Shown: positions 19,545 through 28,277, counted from the first letter of the stretch. The stretch: 64,000 nt of DNA from Marinitoga sp. 38H-ov (GCF_011057715.1 NZ_LNGH01000017.1:1-64000); one strand, 5' to 3'. Translations and numbers: made by a program. The notes: generated from the letters alone by a model not told the origin.

Positions 19545-21482
19545 TTGAAATTAAAGTTTATAATATTAGCAGTATCTGCTTTTGTAATTGTTATGACAGG
19601 TGTAGTGATTTTTCCATTATTATCTAAAAACGATCCTCCATCTATTCCGGAATTATATTATCCAGTTAATGGAGCAACGGAAATACCTATAAATGTAGTG
19701 TTTACTTGGGCAGGTACAGATCCTAATGGCGATACCTTAAAATATGATTTATATTTATCAAATGATAAAGAAAATATGACAATTATAGCTTCAAATTTAA
19801 CAGAAACATCATTTTCCAAAACATTAGATTATAATAAAACATATTATTGGAAAGTAGTTTCTAAAGATAAAAAAGATTCGACTAATAGTGATATTTGGTT
19901 TTTTAGTACAGAGAATTCAATACCTATAAAACCGTATTCACCATATCCAAGTGATGGTGAAACAAATGTTCCGCTAATTATAAAATTAAGTTGGAAAAGT
20001 GAAGATGTTGATGGAGATAAATTATATTATGATGTTTATTTAGGAAGATCAATTGATACAATGAAACCAATAGCGACAAATATTACAGAAAATGAAATAG
20101 ATGTAAACCTGACAGAGGATGCCAGATATTATTGGAAAGTGGTTTCTAAAGATGGACATGGTGGAGTTAGATATGGAGATATATGGGCTTTTCAAACAAA
20201 ATCTGTAAAAGAATTGGGGATGCCATTTGATCCAAATCCGACAAATGGAGCTACTGATTTAGAAATCAATATTACATTAGAATGGAAATACGAAGGTAAA
20301 GAAGCTTTATTTGATGTGTATTTGGGTAAAGATCCTAAAGATATGACAATTATAGCTCAGGATTTGGGTTATCAATTTTATGAACTATCAGTTGATTATA
20401 ATTCTACATATTATTGGAAGGTAGTTGCTAAGTCCGATAATGAATCAAAGGAAAGTTCAATATGGAATTTTACAACAAAAGAATTACTTATAGAAGAAAC
20501 AGAAATGTCAACACCTGTGATTTTAGAAAATTCGATTACAGAAAATTCAATTACTATCGAATCAACGGAAATTGTTGAAATACCTACACAAAAGAATAAA
20601 TATGTATATACAACTGGTAGTGGAATAGGAATGTATATTATTGATGTAACAAATCCTAAAGAACCTAAAGTTGTTAATCATGTCTATACAGAAGGATGGG
20701 CAGTAGGTTTATTTGTAAAAGATAAACATGCCTATATTGCTGACTGGATTAATGGGGTTATTGTTGCTGACGTGAATGATATTAAATCTCCAAAGAAAAT
20801 AGCTAAATTAAAAACATATGGTAAAGTATATTCTATTTTTGTTAAAGATGATATTGCATATGTTTTAGAGGGTAGTTCGGGTATGGAAATTGTAAAAATA
20901 AATAATGATTATTCTTTGGAACCTTTAAGTTATATTGAATTAAAAGGAAGTTCAGGAAGAATTTTTGTTGAAGATAATTATGCTTATATTCCTATGGGAT
21001 ATGATGGTTTTGTAATTGTAGACGTTTCTGATCCAAAAATACCAAAATTATTAAGTTATTATGATGTTGAAGGATTTGCATATAATATCTTTGTTAAAAA
21101 TAATATAGCATATGTTGCTAGTGGTAAAGATGGATTAACATTGGTTAATGTAAAAAATAAGAAATCTCCAAAATTTGTATCTAATGTAAAAATAAAATCT
21201 GAGTGGGCTAGAGTGCATTATGAAAATAATATTGTGTTTTATGCAAAAGGACAAGATGGATTTTCTTTAATAGATGTATCTAATCCAGCAAAACCTATTT
21301 TAATATCATCAATTGATACTAAAGGTTTTTGTTATGGAGGATATATAAGAGATAATTATCTATATGTTGCTGATGGTGAAAATGGATTAATAATATATGA
21401 TATATCAAACCCAGAAAAACCTCAATTATTATCAAATTTGAATGGATTATATTTACAGAATATTATATTAGAGATTAATTGA
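19545..21482 (+). CDS. Exported FN3-like / LVIVD-propeller protein
   Basis: 645 residues. N-terminal hydrophobic signal or anchor (MKLKFIILAVSAFVIVMTG). Three related beta-sandwich modules of about 90-100 residues follow, each with 'P…NGATEIP…F.W.…D…YDLYLS…T…YYWKVVSKD…S..W.F.T', an FN3-like pattern. From about residue 345 an LVIVD propeller begins (GMYIIDVTNPKEPKVV, GFVIVDVSDPKIPKLL, GLIIYDISNPEKPQLL). Likely a surface or periplasmic binding protein. The GTG at 19536 lies in the RBS AGAGGTG; TTG 19545, six bases after it, is the better start. Confidence 0.82.
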   Translation: MKLKFIILAVSAFVIVMTGVVIFPLLSKNDPPSIPELYYPVNGATEIPINVVFTWAGTDPNGDTLKYDLYLSNDKENMTIIASNLTETSFSKTLDYNKTYYWKVVSKDKKDSTNSDIWFFSTENSIPIKPYSPYPSDGETNVPLIIKLSWKSEDVDGDKLYYDVYLGRSIDTMKPIATNITENEIDVNLTEDARYYWKVVSKDGHGGVRYGDIWAFQTKSVKELGMPFDPNPTNGATDLEINITLEWKYEGKEALFDVYLGKDPKDMTIIAQDLGYQFYELSVDYNSTYYWKVVAKSDNESKESSIWNFTTKELLIEETEMSTPVILENSITENSITIESTEIVEIPTQKNKYVYTTGSGIGMYIIDVTNPKEPKVVNHVYTEGWAVGLFVKDKHAYIADWINGVIVADVNDIKSPKKIAKLKTYGKVYSIFVKDDIAYVLEGSSGMEIVKINNDYSLEPLSYIELKGSSGRIFVEDNYAYIPMGYDGFVIVDVSDPKIPKLLSYYDVEGFAYNIFVKNNIAYVASGKDGLTLVNVKNKKSPKFVSNVKIKSEWARVHYENNIVFYAKGQDGFSLIDVSNPAKPILISSIDTKGFCYGGYIRDNYLYVADGENGLIIYDISNPEKPQLLSNLNGLYLQNIILEIN

Positions 21483-21528
21483 ACAAAATATAAATTAAAT
21501 AGTCTAAATTTAAGTATAACCTCTTATG

Positions 21529-21537
21529 TGGTATAAT
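21529..21537 (+). promoter_or_regulatory. Extended -10 promoter of the sigma-factor operon
   Basis: TGGTATAAT, 31 bp before the sigma-factor start. This is a housekeeping-type box; I do not see a clear separate ECF-type site. Confidence 0.55.
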
Positions 21538-21567
21538 ATATAAAAAGCCGCAAAAGAGGTGATCTTT

Positions 21568-22128
21568 TTGAATGAAAAAAAATTAATTGAAAGATTAAAA
21601 AAGAAGGATACTGAAGCGTTTGAAGAATTATATAATCAATATGCCCCTAAAATATATGCAACATTAAGAAAATTTGTAGATCAAAGCGAAATAGAAGATG
21701 CTCTTCAAGAAGTGTTTTTTAAGATTTTTAAAGGAATACATACATTTAGAGGAGATTCGAAATTATCTACATGGATTTATCAGATTACTATTAATGTTGG
21801 TAAGGATTTAATTAGAAAAAAGAAAAATAATTTAGTTGAGAATGTCGACTTAACAGAAAATTATACAGAGGGTATTGGTATTCAACCTGAATCTGATATA
21901 AATGTTTCTAAAGAGGTTTTAGATGAATTACAAATGGAAAAGATTAATAAAATTATGGAAAGGTTATCTGAAGAAGATAGAATATTAATTAAATTAAGAG
22001 ATATAGATGGTTTTAGTTATGATGAGATTGCTGAAAAATTAAATAAGCCATTGGGAAGTGTAAAAAGTCGTCTTCATTATGCTAGGAAAAAGCTTCAAAA
22101 GTTGTTGAAGGAGGAAAACCTCGTATGA
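21568..22128 (+). CDS. ECF-type RNA polymerase sigma factor
   Basis: About 186 residues with only regions 2 and 4. Region 2: FEELYNQYAPKIYATLRKF, then EDALQEVFFKIFKG and STWIYQITINVGKDLIRKKK. Region 4: LKLRDIDGFSYDEIAEKLNK spread around GFSYDEIAEKLNKPLGSVKSR, the -35-binding helix-turn-helix. It belongs with the RpoE/SigW-like group. GTG 21559 overlaps the RBS AAAGAGGTGA; TTG 21568 is the better start. The stop overlaps the ATG of the next small gene, which in this gene order is where an anti-sigma factor is expected. Confidence 0.88.
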   Translation: MNEKKLIERLKKKDTEAFEELYNQYAPKIYATLRKFVDQSEIEDALQEVFFKIFKGIHTFRGDSKLSTWIYQITINVGKDLIRKKKNNLVENVDLTENYTEGIGIQPESDINVSKEVLDELQMEKINKIMERLSEEDRILIKLRDIDGFSYDEIAEKLNKPLGSVKSRLHYARKKLQKLLKEENLV

Positions 22129-22325
22129 TAAATGAAAAAGAAAATGATTTATTTAATAAAATATTAGATGGTGAAATAATAGAAGAATTAGATAAATCAT
22201 TAGAAGAAGAAATAGAAAAATATAAAATATATGTAAAGGCATATTTTGAAAGTTATACTATAGTTAATAAGTGTAAACAAAATATTATATCAAAAGTTAT
22301 AATGAATTTAGAGATGGAGGAATAA
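22125..22325 (+). CDS. Small acidic protein, possible anti-sigma partner
   Basis: 66 residues, highly charged and helical, no TM segment, single Cys in NKCKQN. Its ATG overlaps the sigma-factor stop (ATGA), so the pair is coupled. Position matches RseA-type anti-sigma factors, but there is no membrane helix and no zinc-binding HxxxCxxC motif, so the function is an inference from place only. Confidence 0.6.
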   Translation: MINEKENDLFNKILDGEIIEELDKSLEEEIEKYKIYVKAYFESYTIVNKCKQNIISKVIMNLEMEE

Positions 22326-22326
22326 A

Positions 22327-22785
22327 ATGAGAGAAGTATTTATAGTAAATTCTATAAGTGAAGATAGAATTAATTTAATTAGTACTAGAAGTTCAAGTTG
22401 TGAAAGTTGTTCAATAAGCGGAGCTTGTAATCTTACGGGAAGTAATAATGAAAGAGTTATGAGTATAGAAAAAAAAGAATTTAAAAACATACCTAACATT
22501 GGAGATTATGTTGTTGTCGAGATTCCAGATTTTTCAGTTTCAAAAATTTCATTTATCATATATGGTTTTCCACTATTATCTTTTATTATATTGCTTTTAA
22601 TTTCCTATTATTTTACAAAAAATGATATGCAAGCTTTCTTATTTGGATTATTAGGATTAGGCGGAGCATATGGCATCATAGCATATTTGGATAGAACGAT
22701 ATTTAAGAAAAAATATAAACCTTCAGTTGTTGAGGTATTAGCAAAACAAAATAATTTAAATTTAAAATTAGGAATACAAAATTAA
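22327..22785 (+). CDS. RseC/MucC-family membrane protein
   Basis: 152 residues. N-terminal domain with a Cys cluster SSSCESCSISGACNLTG (three to four Cys at about 23-33), then two TM helices (about 72-95 and 100-118) and a short tail, the architecture of RseC/MucC, described as positive modulators of sigma-E in proteobacteria and, in RnfC-linked relatives, tied to redox. It starts one base after the small gene, completing a sigma factor/small protein/RseC operon. Confidence 0.8.
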   Translation: MREVFIVNSISEDRINLISTRSSSCESCSISGACNLTGSNNERVMSIEKKEFKNIPNIGDYVVVEIPDFSVSKISFIIYGFPLLSFIILLLISYYFTKNDMQAFLFGLLGLGGAYGIIAYLDRTIFKKKYKPSVVEVLAKQNNLNLKLGIQN

Positions 22786-22807
22786 TTGGGCGGAATATCC
22801 GCCCAAT
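22785..22807. terminator. Terminator of the sigma operon
   Basis: ATTGGGCGGA (22785-22794), loop ATA, TCCGCCCAAT (22798-22807). Lies between convergent stops of the RseC-like and peroxiredoxin genes. Confidence 0.87.
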
Positions 22808-22824
22808 ATTATTTAATAACTTTA

Positions 22825-23283
22825 TTATAATAACTTTTCAATTTCTTCGTATGGTGGTTCTTTTCCTGGATCTTCAGAAACCCAATCAAATATAATTGTT
22901 CCATTTTCATCAATAACATATACAGCTCTTTTTGAAACAGTATAATTTTCAATTCCTATAAAGTTTTCATGAACTCCACCATATTTTTTAGATACTTCGC
23001 CGCAAAAATCAGATAAAAGATCAAAACTTAATCTATTTTTTTCTGCAAACTCTTTATTTGAGAATGGGGTATCAACACTAATACCTAAAACTTTTGCATT
23101 TAAATTATTAAATCTAGCAATCATATCCCTGAATGTACATAACTCTTTCTCACAAACGCTTGTAAATGCACCTGGATAGAAAACTAAAACAACCTTTTGA
23201 CCTAAAAAATCCTCTAATTTTACCTTTTCTAATTTTGTATTTACAAGTTCAAAATTTATACTTTTTTCTCCGGTTTTTAACAT
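22825..23283 (-). CDS. Peroxiredoxin, BCP/AhpC-TSA family
   Basis: 152 residues. Peroxidatic Cys44 in FYPGAFTSVC with the Thr/Pro of the active site, and a second Cys49 five residues later, the spacing of atypical two-Cys BCP enzymes. Reduces hydrogen peroxide and organic peroxides, with thioredoxin-type donors. Together with the nearby rubrerythrin it fits oxidative defence in an anaerobe. RBS AGAGGTGA. Confidence 0.92.
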   Translation of the reverse strand: MLKTGEKSINFELVNTKLEKVKLEDFLGQKVVLVFYPGAFTSVCEKELCTFRDMIARFNNLNAKVLGISVDTPFSNKEFAEKNRLSFDLLSDFCGEVSKKYGGVHENFIGIENYTVSKRAVYVIDENGTIIFDWVSEDPGKEPPYEEIEKLL

Positions 23284-23360
23284 AAAATCACCTCTATTAT
23301 AATTTTGGAATCATTATAATTATATCATAAATTCAACAAAAAATCAAATCTATTTTTTAA

Positions 23361-24599
23361 TTAATTTATTTTTTTTATAAAAATTAAATTAATTAACATA
23401 AGTAGAGACGATATAATTATTAAAGATATTCCAATATCAAATTTATCCGCTAATAATCCAATCAATGGAACCAATATTGCTCCTAATATGGTTTTTAATT
23501 GTGATTCAACTGATAATACAGAAGCCAATATATTGCTATTAATATTTTCTGATATATAAGCTACTCCAATAGGTCTTCTGAGATTTTCAATTAGATAAAT
23601 CCCAATATATAATATTATTGAAAATATATATAAATTATATTCATATAATATACCGCTAACAATTCCAAAAATAAGACCTAAATTCATAGTTATTATTAAT
23701 GGAGAATAAAGATTATTAAATCGTTCAGAAAAATTACCAGATCTTCTAGAAAAGAAAGATGTTGTTAAATATAATACAAAATATACAATACCAATAACTA
23801 TAGCAGATCTTTTTTCGTCATTTAAATAAAGAAATATAGGTAAAGATAATGCGAAATTTTTTAAAATTGGCTGCAAGAAATCCTTTATTGCAGAGTAATA
23901 ACCACTATATGTTGCGGTTAAAAATATACTTTTTAATAATTTAACTTCTTTGAAAGATATCATGAATTCTTTAATTACATTATTAAATGAATTTTTTAAA
24001 TTGCTTAAATTAAATTCTTTTAATTCACCATCTAATTCTTTAGGATAGGTTAGCATTAGAATTAAATCTAAAATATACGGTATTATAGAAGCTAAAAAAA
24101 CTATATTATAATTTCCTGAAATAAAAACAATAGATGCTGCTAATAACGAGGATATTGCAGAACCAAATTGTGACCATGAACGAGTGTTTCCGTAATAATA
24201 TACTTTTAAGTTAGTCCAATTTTTTAATTTTAAATATTCTAATATCATTGCCTTATGAGTTCCTGATCTAAAGGCTTCTCCGAAGGCATATAAAATCATG
24301 GCAAAGGAAAATAAATAGAAATTTTTTGAAAAATAGAATATAATAAAAGATATAATATAATTTTCAAAAGAGAATACCATAGATCTTCTTCTACCTAATG
24401 AATCTGCAATAATTCCAGTAGGTATTTCAAGAATGTTAGTAGCTATTTTCATTATTGAATATAATATGCCTATTTGAAAATAAGTTAATCCTTTTTCAAG
24501 AAAGAATAAAATTAAAAATGGATCAAAAAACCTTAAGTTTTTTAAAAATCCGTATGCACAAAATTTGTAAAATTGAATATCTTTATATTTTTTGTCCAT
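23361..24599 (-). CDS. Major facilitator superfamily transporter
   Basis: 412 residues, 12 predicted TM helices. The loop between TM2 and TM3 has the MFS motif A form G(x)3DSLGRRR (IIADSLGRRRSMVF). LTYFQIGILYSIMKIATNILEIPTG is TM1-2. Probably a drug or sugar efflux-type carrier; substrate not evident. Own RBS AGGAGG; no operon partner. Confidence 0.85.
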   Translation of the reverse strand: MDKKYKDIQFYKFCAYGFLKNLRFFDPFLILFFLEKGLTYFQIGILYSIMKIATNILEIPTGIIADSLGRRRSMVFSFENYIISFIIFYFSKNFYLFSFAMILYAFGEAFRSGTHKAMILEYLKLKNWTNLKVYYYGNTRSWSQFGSAISSLLAASIVFISGNYNIVFLASIIPYILDLILMLTYPKELDGELKEFNLSNLKNSFNNVIKEFMISFKEVKLLKSIFLTATYSGYYSAIKDFLQPILKNFALSLPIFLYLNDEKRSAIVIGIVYFVLYLTTSFFSRRSGNFSERFNNLYSPLIITMNLGLIFGIVSGILYEYNLYIFSIILYIGIYLIENLRRPIGVAYISENINSNILASVLSVESQLKTILGAILVPLIGLLADKFDIGISLIIISSLLMLINLIFIKKIN

Positions 24600-24766
24600 A
24601 CATCCTCCTTAGTATTAAAATTTTATATATTAATTATATCACAAATATTAATAGGAAAATCTGTTCATTATAATGAAACGTATTAGAAAAGTTTTCTTAA
24701 TTATATGAATATAGAATATTATTGTAATAATTATAATTGTGAATTTATTAAAAAGGGGGAATTAAT

Positions 24767-25276
24767 ATGGTTAAAAGAGAAATGACAAGAAAATTCTTGG
24801 AAGATGCTTTTTGTGGTGAATCAAAAGCTCATATGAAATACACTATTTATGCAGAAGATGCAGAAGCTCAAGGTAAAAAAAATTTAGCTAAACTATGGAG
24901 AGCTATTGCGCATGCAGAATTTGTACATGCAAGAAATCATTTTAAAGCATTAGGATACTTAGGATCTATTGATTCAAATTTAGAAGATTCAGCTGCTGGA
25001 GAACATTTTGAAATTGAAGAAATGTATCCGGTTTATAAGAATGCTTCAGAATTTCAAGAAGAAAGTGAAGCAGTTAGAAGTGCTCATTTTGCATTAGAAG
25101 CAGAAAAAATACATGAAAAAATGTATAATGATGCAAGAGAATTATTAAAATCAAATGAAGATTTAGAAGATAAAAAAATATTTGTTTGTGAAATATGTGG
25201 ATATACAACATTTGATGCAGCTCCAGAAAAATGTCCAGTTTGCGGAGCTCCAGAAAATAAATTTAAAGAATTCTAA
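24767..25276 (+). CDS. rbr: Rubrerythrin
   Basis: 169 residues. Four-helix di-iron domain with Glu ligands in CGESKAHMKY, AIAHAEFVHARNH and ALEAEKIHEKMY, then a rubredoxin-like centre: CEICGYTTFDAAPEKCPVCG (two CxxC). Peroxide reductase of anaerobes using electrons from rubredoxin-type donors. RBS AAAGGGGGA; a terminator follows. Confidence 0.95.
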   Translation: MVKREMTRKFLEDAFCGESKAHMKYTIYAEDAEAQGKKNLAKLWRAIAHAEFVHARNHFKALGYLGSIDSNLEDSAAGEHFEIEEMYPVYKNASEFQEESEAVRSAHFALEAEKIHEKMYNDARELLKSNEDLEDKKIFVCEICGYTTFDAAPEKCPVCGAPENKFKEF

Positions 25277-25300
25277 ACAATAGCCTGCGGGCTATTGTTT
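25275..25300 (+). terminator. Rubrerythrin terminator
   Basis: AAACAATAGCC (25275-25285), loop TGCG, GGCTATTGTTT (25290-25300), then more T. Confidence 0.88.
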
Positions 25301-25388
25301 TTATATTTTAATTTTAAATTAACATATATAAGTTATAATTATCACAAATAAAATTTATAAAAAAGTTATTATATAAAAGTTAATATTT

Positions 25389-25479
25389 CTCCTGAGGTGA
25401 AGGAGTAATCTGACACCAAGGGAGGGGAAATAAGGGATTTAATATTCCCCTCCTTGGTGTAATGCAAGGAGGGGTTTTT
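25389..25479 (+). promoter_or_regulatory. Structured leader/attenuator of the hydrogenase-maturation operon
   Basis: Three hairpins can be read. First: CTCCT (25389-25393) / AGGAG (25401-25405). Second: a stem of about 17 bp, ACACCAAGG + AGGGGAA (25413-25429, one bulged G) with TTCCCCT + CCTTGGTGT (25445-25460). Third: CCCCTCCTTG (25447-25456), eight-base loop, CAAGGAGGGG (25465-25474), then TTTTT: an intrinsic terminator. The second and third share 25447-25456 and exclude each other. The third also contains the ribosome binding site GGAGGGG of the gene at 25484. I recognise no known riboswitch class; the geometry is that of a switch. Confidence 0.7.
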
Positions 25480-25483
25480 ATAT

Positions 25484-25732
25484 ATGGAAAATAAAATAAG
25501 TACAGTATCTATTGTAGTATATAATAGAGAGTTAGCTTATCAAAAAGTAAGTGATGTTTTGCACAATTATGGAGAAAAGATTCTTTTGAGGGTTGGATAT
25601 CCAATGAAAGAAAAAGGCATTGCAATTATATTTTTAGTAGTAGAAATGTCTACAGATGAATTAGGAGCTTTATCTGGTAAATTAGGTCAAATAGATTCTG
25701 TTAAGGTAAAAGCAAATACTTTAAAAATATGA
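25484..25732 (+). CDS. TM1266-type putative regulator of the iron-only hydrogenase system
   Basis: 82 residues with a ferredoxin-like/ACT fold pattern: ISTVSIVVYNRELAYQKVSDVL, GEKILLRVGYPM, IAIIFLVVEMSTDELGALSGKL, VKVKANTL. This matches the TM1266 family, ACT-like dimers related to the NikR C-terminal domain, usually found beside hydrogenase maturation genes. It has no DNA-binding domain. Being first in the operon behind a switch-like leader, it could be a ligand sensor in its control; that is a guess. RBS GGAGGGG lies in the leader hairpin. Confidence 0.85.
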   Translation: MENKISTVSIVVYNRELAYQKVSDVLHNYGEKILLRVGYPMKEKGIAIIFLVVEMSTDELGALSGKLGQIDSVKVKANTLKI

Positions 25733-25741
25733 GGTGATGGT

Positions 25742-27172
25742 ATGTTAAATATTAGTTATATTAATAAGGCCACGGAAAATTTAAAATCATTTATTCCTGA
25801 GGATAAAATTTTTGAATTATTAGAACAAACAAAAAATCCTGATCCAGTAAGGGTAAGAGAAATTATACAAAAATCATTAGATAAAAATAGATTAGAACCA
25901 GTAGAAATGGCTACACTATTAAATGTAGAAGATAAGGAATTATTAGAAGAGGTATTTGAAGGTGCAAGAGAATTAAAGAGAAGAATATATGGTAATAGAA
26001 TAGTATTATTTGCTCCGTTATACATAGGAAATGAATGTATAAATAATTGTCAATATTGTGGATTTAGAGTGACAAATAATAATATTGAAAGAAGAAGTTT
26101 GAATTTGGAAGAAGTAGTAGAAGAGGTAAAAGCATTAGAAAATAAGGGTCATAAAAGGTTGATTGTTGTATTTGGGGAACATCCAATGTACGATGCTAAA
26201 TTTATGACAGAAACAATTAAAACTATATATAATACCAAAGAAGGAAAAGGAGAAATAAGAAGAGTTAATGTAAATGCAGCTCCACAAACTGTAGAAGATT
26301 ATAAGTTGTTTAAAGAAGTTGGAATTGGAACTTTCCAAATTTTCCAAGAAACATATCATACAGAAACTTATAAAAAATATCATATAAGCGGGCCAAAATC
26401 AAATTATCTTTGGAGATTATATGGTTTAGATAGAGCATTTGAAGCTGGATTAGATGATGTGGGAATTGGGGCGTTATTTGGATTATATGATTGGAAATTT
26501 GAAGCAATGGGATTATTATATCATACAATTCATTTAGAAGAAACATTTAATGTCGGACCACATACAATATCATTCCCAAGAATTGAGCCGGCTTTAGATA
26601 CACCTTTAGCAGAAAGACCTCCATATGCTGTGTCAGATGATGACTTTAAAAAATTAGTAGCTATTTTAAGACTTGCAGTACCATATACAGGTTTGATATT
26701 GACAGCTAGAGAACCAGTTGAAATTAGAAATGAAGTATTAAAGTTCGGCGTATCCCAAATAGATGGAGGGTCTTCTATAGGAGTTGGAAGTTATCATGAA
26801 AGTGATGAAGAAAAAATAAAAAGAAGTCAATTTTTATTAGGCGATAATAGAACTTTAGATCAAATTATTGAAGAATTATCCGAAGAAGGGTACTTGCCAT
26901 CATTCTGTACAGGATGTTATAGACTTGGAAGGACAGGGGAACATTTTATGGAATTTGCAATTCCGGGGTTTGTAAAAAGATTTTGTACCCCAAATGCTAT
27001 TTTAACATTTTTAGAATATTTAGAGGATTATGCTCCAGAAAAAACAAGAGAAATAGGTTTAAAAAGAATTGAAGAAGAATTAAAAAATATTCCTGATGAT
27101 AATAAATTTAAAATGCAATTATTAGAGAAAATAGAAAAAGTTAGAGCTGGAGAGAGAGATTTATACTTCTAA
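25742..27172 (+). CDS. hydG: [FeFe]-hydrogenase maturation radical SAM enzyme HydG
   Basis: 476 residues, full length. Radical-SAM cluster motif CINNCQYCGF (CxxxCxxC) and the C-terminal auxiliary cluster motif FCTGCYRLGRTGEHF…FC (CxxC-x22-C). HydG cleaves tyrosine to give CO and cyanide and builds an Fe(CO)2(CN)-cysteine synthon for the H-cluster. Start ATG 25742 with RBS GAGGTGAT, 9 bp after the TM1266-type gene. Confidence 0.97.
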   Translation: MLNISYINKATENLKSFIPEDKIFELLEQTKNPDPVRVREIIQKSLDKNRLEPVEMATLLNVEDKELLEEVFEGARELKRRIYGNRIVLFAPLYIGNECINNCQYCGFRVTNNNIERRSLNLEEVVEEVKALENKGHKRLIVVFGEHPMYDAKFMTETIKTIYNTKEGKGEIRRVNVNAAPQTVEDYKLFKEVGIGTFQIFQETYHTETYKKYHISGPKSNYLWRLYGLDRAFEAGLDDVGIGALFGLYDWKFEAMGLLYHTIHLEETFNVGPHTISFPRIEPALDTPLAERPPYAVSDDDFKKLVAILRLAVPYTGLILTAREPVEIRNEVLKFGVSQIDGGSSIGVGSYHESDEEKIKRSQFLLGDNRTLDQIIEELSEEGYLPSFCTGCYRLGRTGEHFMEFAIPGFVKRFCTPNAILTFLEYLEDYAPEKTREIGLKRIEEELKNIPDDNKFKMQLLEKIEKVRAGERDLYF

Positions 27173-27181
27173 TTTTGGGCG

Positions 27182-28276
27182 GTGATTATTATTTCAAAAA
27201 GATTTGATAGGTTAACAGAAAAATTATTATCTCTTGATGTTTCAAAAGATATAAAAAATATAATTGATTATTTTATCGAAAATAAAACATTAAACTATGA
27301 AAATATATTAAAAATTTTATCATTTGAAGATGTAGAATTAAGAGAAGAAATATATAAAGTTGCAGATATAGTCAATAAGGAATTAAATACAGATATTATA
27401 ACCTTAAAAGGTGTAATAGAATTTAGTAATTATTGTAAAAAAAGTTGTTATTATTGCGGCATTAGAGTTCAAAATAATAATGTAAATAGGTATAGAATTC
27501 CAGTTGAAGAAATGTTTGAAATAGCAAAACATGGAGTTAATATGGGATTAACTACTATCATCTTGCAATCTGGAGAAGATGATTATTATAGCGATGATGA
27601 TTTAGAGCAACTAATATATAGAATACATCATGAGTTAAAGACAGCTGTCTCTATTTCTATAGGAGAAAGAAGTAAAGAAGCATATAAAAGGTTTAGGGAT
27701 GCAGGCGCTTCTAAAGTATTATTAAAGCATGAATCAATAAATAGAAAGGTATTTGAAAATGTTCATCCTGATAAGGATTATGATTTACGAATAGAATTGC
27801 TTGATTATTTAGTTGAATTAGGATATATTACAGGTTCCGGAAATATTATTGGATTGCCTGGTCAAACACTTGAAGATATAGCTAATGACATCCTTTTTAT
27901 GAAAGATCATAATATAAAAATGATAGGTATAGGACCATTTATATCAACACATAATACGCCATTAGAAGATTTTCAAAATGGTTCTGCAGAATTAACATTA
28001 AATGCATATGCGGCTACTAGATTAGTTATACCATATGCTCAAATGCCTGCGACAACAGCGCTTGGTACAATAGATAGAAGCTTTCAATTTAAAGCTTTAA
28101 ATTGCGGATGTAATGTAATAATGGTTAATATTACACCTGATAAATATAGGGAAAATTATAATATATATGATGAAAAAATAAAAGTTGATCTAGTTGATAC
28201 TGCAAAAAAGATTGTAGATATGGGATTGAGAGTTCCGCCATATACTATAAGAAAAATATATGAAATGGAGGCGTAA
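27182..28276 (+). CDS. hydE: [FeFe]-hydrogenase maturation radical SAM enzyme HydE
   Basis: 364 residues. Radical-SAM motif CKKSCYYCGIRVQNN (CxxxCxxC), GSGNIIGLPGQT for SAM/substrate binding, and ITPDKYRENYNIYDEK near the end, all typical of HydE, which acts on the HydG product in making the 2Fe subcluster. The start is odd: GTG 27182 sits inside the only RBS-like string GGGCGGTGATT; the next codons are ATT ATT ATT. Either GTG with a weak RBS or an unusual ATT start 4-7 bases later is used. 9 bp after hydG. Confidence 0.95.
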   Translation: MIIISKRFDRLTEKLLSLDVSKDIKNIIDYFIENKTLNYENILKILSFEDVELREEIYKVADIVNKELNTDIITLKGVIEFSNYCKKSCYYCGIRVQNNNVNRYRIPVEEMFEIAKHGVNMGLTTIILQSGEDDYYSDDDLEQLIYRIHHELKTAVSISIGERSKEAYKRFRDAGASKVLLKHESINRKVFENVHPDKDYDLRIELLDYLVELGYITGSGNIIGLPGQTLEDIANDILFMKDHNIKMIGIGPFISTHNTPLEDFQNGSAELTLNAYAATRLVIPYAQMPATTALGTIDRSFQFKALNCGCNVIMVNITPDKYRENYNIYDEKIKVDLVDTAKKIVDMGLRVPPYTIRKIYEMEA

Positions 28277-28277
28277 T

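Noticed and set aside
22125-22325. The 66-residue protein as a zinc-binding anti-sigma factor.
   Set aside because: It has one Cys and no HxxxCxxC; only its position suggests an anti-sigma role.
24683-24740. AGAAAAGTTTTCT palindrome and ATTATTGTAATAAT before rubrerythrin as a PerR box.
   Set aside because: Neither fits the 7-1-7 PerR pattern well, and such AT-rich palindromes are common here by chance.
25389-25440. Leader of the hyd operon as a TPP riboswitch (CCTGAGG and TCTGAC look slightly like thi-box parts; HydG is related to ThiH).
   Set aside because: The conserved CTGAGA and ACCTGATCTGGATAATGCCAGCG-like core is absent and the spacing is wrong.
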